64,000 bases of DNA from Bacteroidales bacterium (GTDB lineage: Bacteria; Bacteroidota; Bacteroidia; Bacteroidales; Bacteroidaceae): contig SUXS01000018.1 in NCBI GenBank assembly GCA_015060865.1, positions 1 through 64,000 on the forward strand, in the 5' to 3' direction. The notes under the pieces were generated by a model that was given only the letters and a program-made list of their open reading frames with translations, made no database searches and was not told where the DNA came from. Below, one piece after another: positions 24,821 to 34,483 of this stretch (the first letter of the stretch is position 1; the number at the start of each line of letters is the position of its first letter). The position numbers and the translations under genes were made by a program.

Positions 24821-25499
24821 AGTCATTATCCTTATCATGTTCCCCTATTCGCCCATTACGTATCAGGTCTGTTAGATAAACCGTAAAAACAGGGAGCAAC
24901 ATCATACCCGCAGCAGCCAAAGCCACCGATATAACACGTCCCACGGTCGTTACAGCAGTAATATTAGTCCCAACTGTAGTAGCTGTCATACATGAGAACC
25001 ATATACAATCCCAGAAATCATGCACAAGAGGATTCACCTGACCTTCCAACACATAAAATATCAAGCTGCAATAATAAATGAATGAAAACAGAACAACAAC
25101 ATACGTAATCAAAAGCCCTGCTGCCAAATCTTTCATCAGCCAATAAGCAATGACCGTAAAGGCTATATATCCACGAATTAAAGGAATAAAACGAAAAACG
25201 AACTCAGTTTCTGGGGCAAGAGGGATATTCATCCAATCAAACAACGTCAAATAGGGTATAATCAGCAATAAGAATAAAAAATTCCGCTTCAGATAATGCA
25301 AAGGCCTATCGGCATTGAGCACTTCCAAGACGAACAGCACAAGCAGTAATACACATATCCAAAACTGCATGTCTAGATAATTAGTATCCTCATAAAAAGC
25401 TACGCCTCTAAAAGTGTCCAACGATATGCTGATGACCAATAACAACGAAAGGACAAATGCCGACATATGAAGGGCCAACTGAATACCATTATTTTTCAT
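24810..25499 (-). CDS. Ion channel-like membrane protein
   Basis: The 229-residue protein has about five hydrophobic helices before a re-entrant pore segment, DCIWFSCMTATTVGTNIT, followed by a last helix (VISVALAAAGMMLLPVFTVYL). This is the architecture of the two-helix pore plus N-terminal membrane segments of voltage-gated-like potassium channels. The filter reads TTVGTN instead of TVGYG, so potassium selectivity is uncertain. There is no RCK domain, and the C-terminal tail is short and charged. It is a single gene without functional neighbours. Confidence 0.75.
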   Translation of the reverse strand: MKNNGIQLALHMSAFVLSLLLVISISLDTFRGVAFYEDTNYLDMQFWICVLLLVLFVLEVLNADRPLHYLKRNFLFLLLIIPYLTLFDWMNIPLAPETEFVFRFIPLIRGYIAFTVIAYWLMKDLAAGLLITYVVVLFSFIYYCSLIFYVLEGQVNPLVHDFWDCIWFSCMTATTVGTNITAVTTVGRVISVALAAAGMMLLPVFTVYLTDLIRNGRIGEHDKDNDSVS

Positions 25500-25640
25500 A
25501 TTTTTTTCCTACTAAACAAGCGACTCCATAAAAGGTTTAGCACAATAGCCATCCATAAGAACCAGTAACGATTCAGCTCTGTGCCCCAGTAAAGCAAGAC
25601 AAAAATGAATTATTTTATAGGTTATATCCTTTGTTTATAC

Positions 25641-25648
25641 TATATTTG
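25641..25648 (+). promoter_or_regulatory. -7 box of mltG
   Basis: TATATTTG, 18 bp before the mltG ATG at 25667, fits TAnnTTTG. The -33 element is poor. Confidence 0.45.
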
Positions 25649-25666
25649 CATTTCAAACACGTCATC

Positions 25667-26689
25667 ATGAAGAAGTTCATATATACAACAGCTACACTAC
25701 TGCTTATTATAGTTACCCTTGTAGGATACATTGCTTATTCTGCCTTGTTGGCACCAGTTGTAAAAGATGAACAAACCGTATATATACAAGTATATCCAGA
25801 AGACAATATTCAAAAAGTAAAGGATTTATTAGTGGCAAACGCCAAAATAAAGGAGATGGCCGGGTTCGTTCCTCTAATGAAGTATTACAAATATAACGAG
25901 CGAGTAAAACCCGGCAACTATGCCATACGTCCGGGTGACTCCATGCGAGACATCTGCCTCCGATTACTATCCGGTAATCAGTCCCCTATACGACTCGTTA
26001 TCCCCTCGGTGCGCACACTAGACAGATTAGCCGGTGCTGTGGGCAGACAACTAATGACCGACTCTGCCGCAATAGCGTCATTCCTTACCAATCAACGAGT
26101 CATCGATAGCCTTGGTTATACAGTAGAAACTTTCCCTGCCCTATTTTTACCAAACACCTATGAGGTATACTGGACCATGTCACCAGAACAACTCGTCACC
26201 CGTATGAAAAAAGAACATGACAAATTCTGGAATCCCGACCGTAAAAGGAAAGCAGAAACGCAGGGACTCAGTATCACAGAAGTCATCACTCTAGCCTCCA
26301 TTGTAGACGAGGAAACCAATAAGAACGACGAAAAGCCCATTATCGCTGGCCTTTACCTCAATCGCCTACACCGAGGCATGCTACTACAAGCTGACCCAAC
26401 GGTTAAGTTCGCCCACAAGAAATTCGAATTACGCCGCATACTTCTTACTCACCTAACAATAGATTCACCCTACAACACCTATAAGTATGCAGGCCTTCCC
26501 CCAGGTCCCATCCGCATACCAAGCATCGCAGCCATTGAGAGTGTACTGAATCCTACAAAGCATACATATATCTATATGTGTGCAAAAGAAGACTTTTCGG
26601 GATATCACAACTTCGCTACTACATTGGCTCAACATAATGCCAACGCACGACGCTACCAACAAGCACTCAACAAAAGAAATATCAAATAG
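25667..26689 (+). CDS. mltG: Endolytic murein transglycosylase
   Basis: The 340-residue protein has one N-terminal membrane anchor (FIYTTATLLLIIVTLVGYIAY), then a LysM-like region (VKPGNYAIRPGDSM), and the YceG catalytic domain. The family signature appears as ITLASIVDEETN with the catalytic Glu, GLYLNRLHRGMLLQADPT and SPYNTYKYAGLPPGPI. MltG cleaves nascent glycan strands and helps set their length. I start at MKKFIYTT; twelve in-frame residues upstream overlap the promoter. Confidence 0.92.
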   Translation: MKKFIYTTATLLLIIVTLVGYIAYSALLAPVVKDEQTVYIQVYPEDNIQKVKDLLVANAKIKEMAGFVPLMKYYKYNERVKPGNYAIRPGDSMRDICLRLLSGNQSPIRLVIPSVRTLDRLAGAVGRQLMTDSAAIASFLTNQRVIDSLGYTVETFPALFLPNTYEVYWTMSPEQLVTRMKKEHDKFWNPDRKRKAETQGLSITEVITLASIVDEETNKNDEKPIIAGLYLNRLHRGMLLQADPTVKFAHKKFELRRILLTHLTIDSPYNTYKYAGLPPGPIRIPSIAAIESVLNPTKHTYIYMCAKEDFSGYHNFATTLAQHNANARRYQQALNKRNIK

Positions 26690-26713
26690 CCTAATAAAAA
26701 AAAGAATGGACTA

Positions 26714-26743
26714 ACAACGAGGCCTTACGAAGGGCCTCGTTGT
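26714..26743 (+). terminator. Hairpin after mltG
   Basis: An 11-bp perfect stem ACAACGAGGCC with an 8-nt loop lies 25 bp after the stop. The T-tract is weak. Confidence 0.7.
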
Positions 26744-27043
26744 ATACTTCAACTTACTATTGCGACAATAAGCAGACCAAGTAAATTGAATTATCATCAA
26801 GCCAGCCAACACCACATGCGCAGTCATTCATCCTAATCAAACAGTTACACCTGGTGAAAAGTTCAAAAAGTATCTATAAACATACTTTTCACATCATTTT
26901 TTAGCAAATTAAGACATCCACATCTGAGCACTTTTGACACAATAACATATAGTCCAATTCACCACTTTCAGACAACTTTTCTTCAACTTGCAACTAAAAA
27001 GTTCTCTTTTTTATTATTTTTTATAAAGTTTTCCGTAGTTTTT
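26744..27043. other. AT-rich intergenic region without a gene
   Basis: I find no credible frame or RNA here. The right half is T-rich on the plus strand and may act as an UP-like region for the methylase promoter. Confidence 0.5.
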
Positions 27044-27075
27044 CTTGTTTAAATTATCAATAGCTATTAACTTTG
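27044..27075 (+). promoter_or_regulatory. Promoter of the methylase gene
   Basis: A -7 box TAACTTTG (27068-27075) and -33-like CTTG (27044-27047) are 20 bp apart, 35 bp before the ATG at 27110. Confidence 0.55.
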
Positions 27076-27109
27076 TAGCTGAAAGAGTTTTATAGGAAGA
27101 GCGATAGGA

Positions 27110-28045
27110 ATGACAAGATTAAACATCGGAGGGCAACCCTTTGTCAAATGGCCTGGGTCTAAAAGTCAGCATATACATATACTGACGCAAGCCTTACCTG
27201 CCAATTTTACTGAAATTCCTAACGTTACTTATATAGAACCTTTCGTAGGAGGAGGCGCATTACTCTTTCACATGTTGCAAACCTATCCCAACATCACACG
27301 CGCCATCATCAATGACAACAACGAAGATCTCATACGTACATACAACACTGTACGCGATCGAGCCAAAGAGCTGATTACAGAATTAAAAAAGATACAACGA
27401 GAATTCCTTACTCTTGAAGAGGAGGAACGCCACGAGTATTTCAACAAACGGCGCGACGAATACAACGCACGCCAATCAAGCGGAGTCAGGCATGCTGCCC
27501 TCTTTATCTTTCTGAACAAAACCTCCAATGCCAATTATCGCACAAACGCAGGCGGTCGATACAACGGAGCGTATAACCACCTACTCAACCCTGTCATCTG
27601 TGATGAGCGTACCATCTTAGCCGACAGCAAGCTTCTTCAGCGTGTCACCATTATTTGTGGAGATTACGAGAAGACGTACAGCGAAGCTTGTGGGAACACT
27701 TTCTTCTTCCTTGACCCCCCCTATCGCCCCACAGGCAGAAGACATACTAGTACAGAATTCGACGATAGGGAACAGATACGCCTAAAGAAGTTCTGCGATT
27801 TATTGTCATACCGCCATTTCCAATGGATGCTCACCAATAGCGATGGTAAGAGCTTCGACCCTGACGACACTTTCATGGAACAACTCTACAACAACTATAA
27901 TGTAGAGCGAATATGGTCAAAGAATGCCATTATAGCTAAGCCCGAAAAACGCGAAAAACTATCAGAGTTACTCGTACGCAACTTCCAACGAGAGATAATC
28001 TCTTTGCGTGACGTACATTGCCACCAATTGTCATTCGCATTCTGA
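27110..28045 (+). CDS. Dam-like D12-class DNA adenine N6-methyltransferase
   Basis: The 311-residue enzyme begins with the D12-class block FVKWPGSKSQ. It has motif I IEPFVGGGALL (AdoMet binding), ALFIFLNKTSNANYR, and motif IV FFFLDPPY (catalytic), followed by WMLTNSD. These define the Dam/DpnM alpha group. GATC is a plausible target but is not provable from sequence. No restriction endonuclease gene is beside it, so it behaves as an orphan methylase. The addAB genes follow at 112 bp, possibly from a separate promoter. Confidence 0.88.
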   Translation: MTRLNIGGQPFVKWPGSKSQHIHILTQALPANFTEIPNVTYIEPFVGGGALLFHMLQTYPNITRAIINDNNEDLIRTYNTVRDRAKELITELKKIQREFLTLEEEERHEYFNKRRDEYNARQSSGVRHAALFIFLNKTSNANYRTNAGGRYNGAYNHLLNPVICDERTILADSKLLQRVTIICGDYEKTYSEACGNTFFFLDPPYRPTGRRHTSTEFDDREQIRLKKFCDLLSYRHFQWMLTNSDGKSFDPDDTFMEQLYNNYNVERIWSKNAIIAKPEKREKLSELLVRNFQREIISLRDVHCHQLSFAF

Positions 28046-28156
28046 CATCCACCGAATAAGTTCTAAAGCTTTCTCCATACATTCTAAAAAAATATCTTCA
28101 CACTTGCTTGTGCAAGTGTTTTTTTATTATTACTTTCACCATCCAAATTCTTTTTT

Positions 28157-31100
28157 ATGGGAAAGCACTATTTACATATATATAAAGCATCTGCCGGAAG
28201 TGGGAAGACCTTTACACTGGCCGTTAATTATATCCGTTTGTTAATACAACATCCCGAGGCCTATCGTCACATACTTGCCGTAACCTTTACCAACAAGGCT
28301 ACGGCGGAGATGAAGCAACGCATCCTAGGGAAACTTTACGGTATAGCAAACGAGCTGGAAGATGCACGTCCATATCTTGAAGAAGTAAAACGCGTAACAG
28401 GTATGGACGACACCTGCATACGAGACCGTGCCCGTGAAGCACTAAGTTCACTCATACACAACTACAGCCATTTTAGGGTAGAAACCATCGACAGTTTCTT
28501 TCAGTCAGTTCTGCGCGGTTTAGCTCACGAACTTGACCTCGGCATAGGCATGACCATCGAGTTAGACACAAAAAAAGTAATAAGCGAATCGGTAGATTTA
28601 TTGTTGAGAGAATTAAAAGTCAACGATGCTACCCTATCATGGATCGAAAAATACATCAGCAAAGAGATAGATGACGGAAAAAGTTGGAATATCACAGATG
28701 AGTTGAAAAAATTTGCATGGAACATCCACAGAGAGGATTACCTACAAAGTGCCGATACCCTACGAAAGCAACTGACCGATCAACAATTTATCAAAGGACT
28801 ACGTGATAGACTTAAAAGTGAGCGTAGTAAGGCGAGCGCACGTATAACCCAACAAGCAACATCATTCTTCAACATCTTGAAGCAGCACAATCTAACCATC
28901 AACGATTTCAGTTATGGTTCGACAGGTGCATGCAGCTATTACTTAAAGTTGCAAAAGGAATATTTCCATACAGAACTGAAAGGACGTCTGCTCACAGCCT
29001 CACAAACACCTAGTGGATGGGTATCAAAAACCTCCAAGCGACGTATAGAAATCGAGGCATTGGCAACAAGCACACTGATACCCCACATGCATGAGACCGA
29101 GCGTATAAGAAGAGAGAGCGTATTCATCATAAACTCATGCGATCTCATTATGCGCCATTTATACCAATTGCAGCTCATCAACACTATACACGACCGCGTA
29201 CTCCTACTTAACAGGGAAGAAAATCGATTCTTGCTAGCTGATACTTGCCAGATGTTAAGCCGTATGCGGGCAGGCGATTCTGCATTCGTATTCGAGAAAC
29301 TAGGTTATTACATACAGCACATTATGATCGACGAGTTCCAAGACACATCGCGCATGCAGTGGAATAACTTCCTCCCCATACTACTCGAAGGACTGTCCCA
29401 TGGCAAGGAAAGCATGCTTGTGGGCGATGTAAAGCAAGCCATCTATCGTTGGAGAGGCAGTGATTGGCGCATATTGAACGATGAGGTCACAACAAGCCTT
29501 GCCTCCTTTACCTCTCCTACACCCCACAAGTTGGATACCAATCGAAGAAGTTTGAGAGAAATTGTCGATTTCAACAATATGCTGTTCGCCCAATCAAATG
29601 CTCTGCTCACTAAATTACTCGGCGAAAAAGATGCCACCACCCTAACACGCGCATACCACGATGTCAACCAGCAGCATAAACCAGATAACAATGGTGGATA
29701 CGTACGAGTTATAGGTATAGAAAGAGAGGAAGGAGAAAGTAATATCAGTGCTATGTGTAGAGAAGTGGCCTCCATGATAGAAGAGCTACACAACGCAGGC
29801 GTACACAACAACGAGATTACTATTCTGACACGAGAAAACACACATATAGCACATCTAGTAGACTATATGAGCATTCACAACCCCGATATACACATATTGT
29901 CAGCTGAAGCTTATCGACTGGAATCCTCCATCGCCGCAAACATGCTGATAGCCGCACTTCGTTGGATAGCCAATCCGCTTCAGCGATTCTCACTGGTACA
30001 ATTAGCCAATGACTACCACCAGCATATCCTCAACGATGGGTTAGACATGTCAGATATACTTTCCCTTAACCCATCCAGTTACGGATTACCAGAGCAATTC
30101 ACCCAACGCAGAGAACAGCTATTACAAACACCACTTTACGAACTCACCGAAGAGTTATATCGTCTTCTACTATTAGAAAAAATCGAAGGCGAAGACGGCT
30201 ATCTGCTAACCTTCTTCGATTGTCTACTTTCTTTCTGCAGCAAGGAGTCAGCCGACATCACCAACTTCCTACGCTACTGGGACGATGATATGCATGCTAC
30301 TGCTATTCCCGCGGGATCCACCAAAGGCATTGAGGCTATGACCATACACAAGTCTAAGGGACTAGAATTCCACACCGTAATTATCCCTTTCTGCGAGTGG
30401 GAGCTAAACAAACACAGCACAACATTATGGGTTAACACAGACGACCCATTATGTAACGGATTAGCTATCGTCCCAATTGAGTATTGCAGTAAAATGGAGG
30501 AATCAATCTTTTCGGACAATTACCGAAAAGAATATCTACAACAGATTGTAGACAGCTACAATTTGCTTTATGTGGCACTGACACGTCCCAGGAACAATCT
30601 CATCATCATGAGAGATGCCGCTAAATGCTGCATCAAGGAAGGAAATACCATGAACAATGTGGCACAACTCCTTACTATGGCCTTAGGCTGTGCCCCCGAA
30701 GACACATGCGAATATGGCACACTCTCCGTACTACACAAAGAAGAGGCCACCACAACCAACCGAATAGAAGCCATACCACAGGCAAAGAGCATAAGTATGC
30801 GATCAGAAGCTTTGAGAGCCAGATTTAAGCAATCAACCCTATCACGAAGATATATCCACGGCGACAACGAAAATCATAATTATATTGAGCAAGGATTACT
30901 GCTGCACGAATTATTCTCCATGATACGCACCGAAACAGATGTAACAGAGGCTCTCCGCACCATGATGCGTAAAGGACTTATTGCCGATGACAAGCAAAGC
31001 ATACAACTTGAGCGTATCATAAGGCATGCTCTGCAACATCCACAGACCAAAGATTGGTTTAGCGGCCAATACGAATTGTACAATGAATGCAACATCGTAT

Positions 31101-31324
31101 ACAATGACAATAATGGAGTAGCCAAGACTCTTCGTCCTGATCGTGTAATGCGTAAAGGCGAACGCCTCATCGTAGTAGACTTCAAGTTCGCTCATCCACA
31201 TTCAGACCACAAACAGCAAGTACTTGACTACATGGACTTATTCCGCCAAATGGGTCACACTCAGATAGAGGGATATGTATGGTATGTCTATACAAATCAC
31301 ATCGTACCCATAAATTTCCTCTAA
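28157..31324 (+). CDS. addA: AddA-type helicase-nuclease subunit
   Basis: The 1055-residue protein is a UvrD/RecB-type helicase: Walker A ASAGSGKTFT (residues 11-20), VTFTNKATAEM (motif Ia), IMIDEFQDTSRMQW (motif II), KQAIYRWRGSD (motif III) and VALTRPRNNL (motif VI). The C-terminus has a RecB-type nuclease core with VVDFKF and a Gln/Tyr helix (QVLDYMDLF). With the next gene it should form an AddAB/RexAB complex that resects double-strand ends for RecA. It is shorter than Bacillus AddA (about 1230). Confidence 0.88.
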   Translation: MGKHYLHIYKASAGSGKTFTLAVNYIRLLIQHPEAYRHILAVTFTNKATAEMKQRILGKLYGIANELEDARPYLEEVKRVTGMDDTCIRDRAREALSSLIHNYSHFRVETIDSFFQSVLRGLAHELDLGIGMTIELDTKKVISESVDLLLRELKVNDATLSWIEKYISKEIDDGKSWNITDELKKFAWNIHREDYLQSADTLRKQLTDQQFIKGLRDRLKSERSKASARITQQATSFFNILKQHNLTINDFSYGSTGACSYYLKLQKEYFHTELKGRLLTASQTPSGWVSKTSKRRIEIEALATSTLIPHMHETERIRRESVFIINSCDLIMRHLYQLQLINTIHDRVLLLNREENRFLLADTCQMLSRMRAGDSAFVFEKLGYYIQHIMIDEFQDTSRMQWNNFLPILLEGLSHGKESMLVGDVKQAIYRWRGSDWRILNDEVTTSLASFTSPTPHKLDTNRRSLREIVDFNNMLFAQSNALLTKLLGEKDATTLTRAYHDVNQQHKPDNNGGYVRVIGIEREEGESNISAMCREVASMIEELHNAGVHNNEITILTRENTHIAHLVDYMSIHNPDIHILSAEAYRLESSIAANMLIAALRWIANPLQRFSLVQLANDYHQHILNDGLDMSDILSLNPSSYGLPEQFTQRREQLLQTPLYELTEELYRLLLLEKIEGEDGYLLTFFDCLLSFCSKESADITNFLRYWDDDMHATAIPAGSTKGIEAMTIHKSKGLEFHTVIIPFCEWELNKHSTTLWVNTDDPLCNGLAIVPIEYCSKMEESIFSDNYRKEYLQQIVDSYNLLYVALTRPRNNLIIMRDAAKCCIKEGNTMNNVAQLLTMALGCAPEDTCEYGTLSVLHKEEATTTNRIEAIPQAKSISMRSEALRARFKQSTLSRRYIHGDNENHNYIEQGLLLHELFSMIRTETDVTEALRTMMRKGLIADDKQSIQLERIIRHALQHPQTKDWFSGQYELYNECNIVYNDNNGVAKTLRPDRVMRKGERLIVVDFKFAHPHSDHKQQVLDYMDLFRQMGHTQIEGYVWYVYTNHIVPINFL

Positions 31325-31372
31325 CCAACATTATATCAATACGCTTTTACTCCCTCAAAAAAGACAAGCAGC

Positions 31373-34258
31373 ATGACCACTAACACTCCCCTTCCCCATC
31401 GTTCAACCTTTCTGCAAGCTGTAGCAAAAGACATACATCTTCGTTTTGGAGACAACCTCTCTCGCACAGCAATCATTTTCCCGGGCAAACGAGCCGGTTT
31501 ATTCTTCAATCAACATCTTGCGGATTGTGCCGGGCATCCGGTATGGTCTCCTGTATTCTTTACCATCAGCGAATTGTTCGACAGTCTCTCTCCCCTTTCC
31601 ATAGAGCTTCCCTTACGCCAGTTATGCCTATTACATAGTATATATTGCCATCACACCCACAGTACAGAAGAACTCGACGACTTCTTCCATTGGGGCGAAC
31701 TCATGCTGAGCGATTTTGACGATGTAGACAAAAACATGGTGGATGCCAAAAACCTTTTTGTCAATCTTGCCGACATAAAAGCTATCAATGCTCGCTTCGA
31801 GTATCTTACCGACGAGCAGAAAGAAGTGCTTACTAGGTTCTTCGGCAATTTACACAACGAAGGACAACAATCACGCCTTAAAGAGCGCTTTATCGAGCTA
31901 TGGAAAGTAATGGGGAATATATATCAAGACCTTCACCAACAACTATACATACAAGGAATGTCCTATGAAGGTATGCAACATCGTCATGTTATAGAGCATT
32001 TCGATTCCTCAAGGCTCACCTATGACCATTATATCATTGTTGGATTCAATGTTCTCAACAAAGTAGAGCGGCAATTGTTTCACCATTTGCAAGAAAGCGG
32101 GAAAGCACTCTTCTATTGGGACTACGACCTCTACTATTACGACAACCCTAATCATGAGGCCGGCCTATTTATCCGTGAAAACATTGCTGAATTCGGAAGT
32201 GCTCTTTCCGACACATCATTGTTTGACAACCTTCGCAACCTTCCAGAGATAACCTATATAAGTGCCTCTACCGACAACGCCCAAGCCCGCTACTTACACA
32301 CGTGGGTAAGTGAACATATCACCCAACACGAGCAAGATACCGCCATTGTTCTGTGCAACGAAGATATTATACAGCCTGTACTACATTCGTTACCTGCAGA
32401 AATCAATAATGTCAACATTACCATGGGATTCCGACTTACCCAAACAGCCATATACAATTTAGTCGTTATATACCTAAAACTTCACACCCAAGGCTACGAC
32501 TCCAAACAAGCATGCTATATGCTCGACCACGTATGCGCTATCCTCACACACCCCTATATTATTCAACTATACCCTGAATCTCAATCCTTGCACGAGAAAC
32601 TAAGGAAAACTAACCGGATTTATATTCCAGCTATGCAGTTGAAACAACATGAAGGCCTAGGTATACTTTTCGACACACCTCCCGACAACTATGCATTGTT
32701 AACCTTAGTCGAAGAATTAATAAACCAAGTAAGCATCCTATACAAAAAAAGTGATAAGGCAGACGACTATTTCACTCAACTAAACGAAGAAGCCATCTTC
32801 CGCATCCATCTGATGGTCGAGAATTTCAAGTCCATTATTTCCAACGGAATCTTGAACATCAAAGAATGCACCCTTGTACGTTTACTCGACAGAATCATGG
32901 CACAATCATCCATACCCTTTCACGGAGAGCCCATCATGGGCCTCCAAATCATGGGTGTATTGGAGACACGCAATCTTGACTTCCGTCATCTCGTCATTCT
33001 GTCAGCCAATGAAGGCAAGCTCCCTAAAGGAGGCAATGATAGTTCATTCATACCTTACAATCTGCGCGAGGCCTTCGGTATGACCACAATACAACGACGC
33101 AACGCTGTATATGCCTACTATTTTTATCGTATGATACAACGTGCACAACACGTCACTATCATATACAATGATGGTACCGACGGACTCAACAAGCAAGAGC
33201 CATCACGCTTGCTCATGCAACTGCAAGTAGAATTTCCCGGCCGACTCATTCCACAGAGTTTACAGGCAAAAAGTATTCCTGGTTCACGTAATCTCGTTAG
33301 TATAGCGCAGACCGCAGATACGCGCCGTAAACTACAAGAACATTTTCGATACGACCATACCCGTAAGCACAATTACCGTCTCTCTCCTTCAGCCCTCAAT
33401 GACTATTTAGAATGTAGCCTACGTTTTTACCTCAAGCACATAGAGGAGCTCACACCACCCGAAGAGGAAAACATTGACATTAGCGTATCTACCTTCGGAA
33501 CCATCTTTCACAAAAGTGCCGAACTAGCCTACAACAAACTTACCGAGAGAGGCAACACCATTCATGACTTTGAGCTAAAAGCACTCATCGACGACGAACC
33601 CGCTATACAGGACATGGTAGACAAAGCTTTCCGATCAGAATTTTTCCATATAGAAAACGACGAGCCACTCACCTACAATGGCACACAACTCATCGTGCGA
33701 CATGTCATCTGCAATTATCTACGCCAGTTACTGAGCATGGATGCCACACGCGAGAAGTTCACCTACATAGAAAGTGAAAAACGCGTACACCGAACAGTAA
33801 AAATCAAAAGCCACGGCATCAGCCTACCCATCCTCCTCGGAGGCACCATAGACCGTATAGACCAAAAGGACGGCACCACCCGCATTATTGATTACAAAAC
33901 AGGAGGTAAACAAAAGAGTATTAAGAGTATCAGTGAGCTTTTCCAACGCGACAAACCACGCGACGGCTATGTATTCCAAGCCTTCTACTACTCACATCTA
34001 CTCTGTGAGGAATATGAGAAGATAGTCCCTTCGTTACTTTTCATACGCAACAGTTTCAACAAAGAATTCGAGCCAAACATCATCATAGACCGTCACCCTG
34101 TGACAGACTTCCGCTTTTACAACGAAGAGTTTTCCCGATTGCTCTACCAAACTATCGATGAGATATTTAATAGCAACCTCCCCTATATGGCAGCTCCCTA
34201 TAAAGAGGCCTGTAAATACTGCAAGTTTACCGCGCTATGCGGAAGAAAGAACGTATAA
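31373..34258 (+). CDS. addB: AddB-type nuclease subunit with Fe-S staple
   Basis: The 961-residue protein has a degenerate N-terminal P-loop region (IIFPGKRAGLFFNQHL), a RecC-like inactive helicase body with FRHLVILSANEGKLPKG, and a C-terminal PD-(D/E)XK nuclease (GGTIDRID, then RIIDYKTGG). Four cysteines fit the AddB iron-sulfur staple: one in LECSLRFYLKH, and the CKYCKFTALCG cluster at the end. It lies 48 bp after addA. The pair probably repairs double-strand breaks and degrades foreign linear DNA. Confidence 0.87.
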   Translation: MTTNTPLPHRSTFLQAVAKDIHLRFGDNLSRTAIIFPGKRAGLFFNQHLADCAGHPVWSPVFFTISELFDSLSPLSIELPLRQLCLLHSIYCHHTHSTEELDDFFHWGELMLSDFDDVDKNMVDAKNLFVNLADIKAINARFEYLTDEQKEVLTRFFGNLHNEGQQSRLKERFIELWKVMGNIYQDLHQQLYIQGMSYEGMQHRHVIEHFDSSRLTYDHYIIVGFNVLNKVERQLFHHLQESGKALFYWDYDLYYYDNPNHEAGLFIRENIAEFGSALSDTSLFDNLRNLPEITYISASTDNAQARYLHTWVSEHITQHEQDTAIVLCNEDIIQPVLHSLPAEINNVNITMGFRLTQTAIYNLVVIYLKLHTQGYDSKQACYMLDHVCAILTHPYIIQLYPESQSLHEKLRKTNRIYIPAMQLKQHEGLGILFDTPPDNYALLTLVEELINQVSILYKKSDKADDYFTQLNEEAIFRIHLMVENFKSIISNGILNIKECTLVRLLDRIMAQSSIPFHGEPIMGLQIMGVLETRNLDFRHLVILSANEGKLPKGGNDSSFIPYNLREAFGMTTIQRRNAVYAYYFYRMIQRAQHVTIIYNDGTDGLNKQEPSRLLMQLQVEFPGRLIPQSLQAKSIPGSRNLVSIAQTADTRRKLQEHFRYDHTRKHNYRLSPSALNDYLECSLRFYLKHIEELTPPEEENIDISVSTFGTIFHKSAELAYNKLTERGNTIHDFELKALIDDEPAIQDMVDKAFRSEFFHIENDEPLTYNGTQLIVRHVICNYLRQLLSMDATREKFTYIESEKRVHRTVKIKSHGISLPILLGGTIDRIDQKDGTTRIIDYKTGGKQKSIKSISELFQRDKPRDGYVFQAFYYSHLLCEEYEKIVPSLLFIRNSFNKEFEPNIIIDRHPVTDFRFYNEEFSRLLYQTIDEIFNSNLPYMAAPYKEACKYCKFTALCGRKNV

Positions 34259-34394
34259 AATTTCTGTTCTATACCGAACCAAACAAACATCAATATTGTT
34301 CACTTTACGTGTTTTTCATAGTAAATAGATTTTCATGAAGTCGTCACTTGCTTGAGAAAGCAGGCCAAGACAGGGCGGAAGTGTCTGCCTTAGC

Positions 34395-34423
34395 AAAAGC
34401 AGGATGCTGGCATCCTGCTTTTT
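34395..34423 (+). terminator. Terminator after addB
   Basis: A 12-bp stem AAAAGCAGGATG, 4-nt loop CTGG and a T-rich descending arm. It lies between convergent transcripts and could work both ways. Confidence 0.8.
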
Positions 34424-34483
34424 AGTTATGTTCTGTTCCTAACGGGACTTTTCATCCAAACCTATAAAAAAACTACATAGGTA

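Noticed and set aside
28157-34258. A restriction-modification system formed by the Dam-like methylase and the next genes
   Set aside because: The next two genes have full AddA/AddB helicase-nuclease motifs, including the Fe-S cysteines, so they are recombination enzymes rather than a restriction endonuclease.
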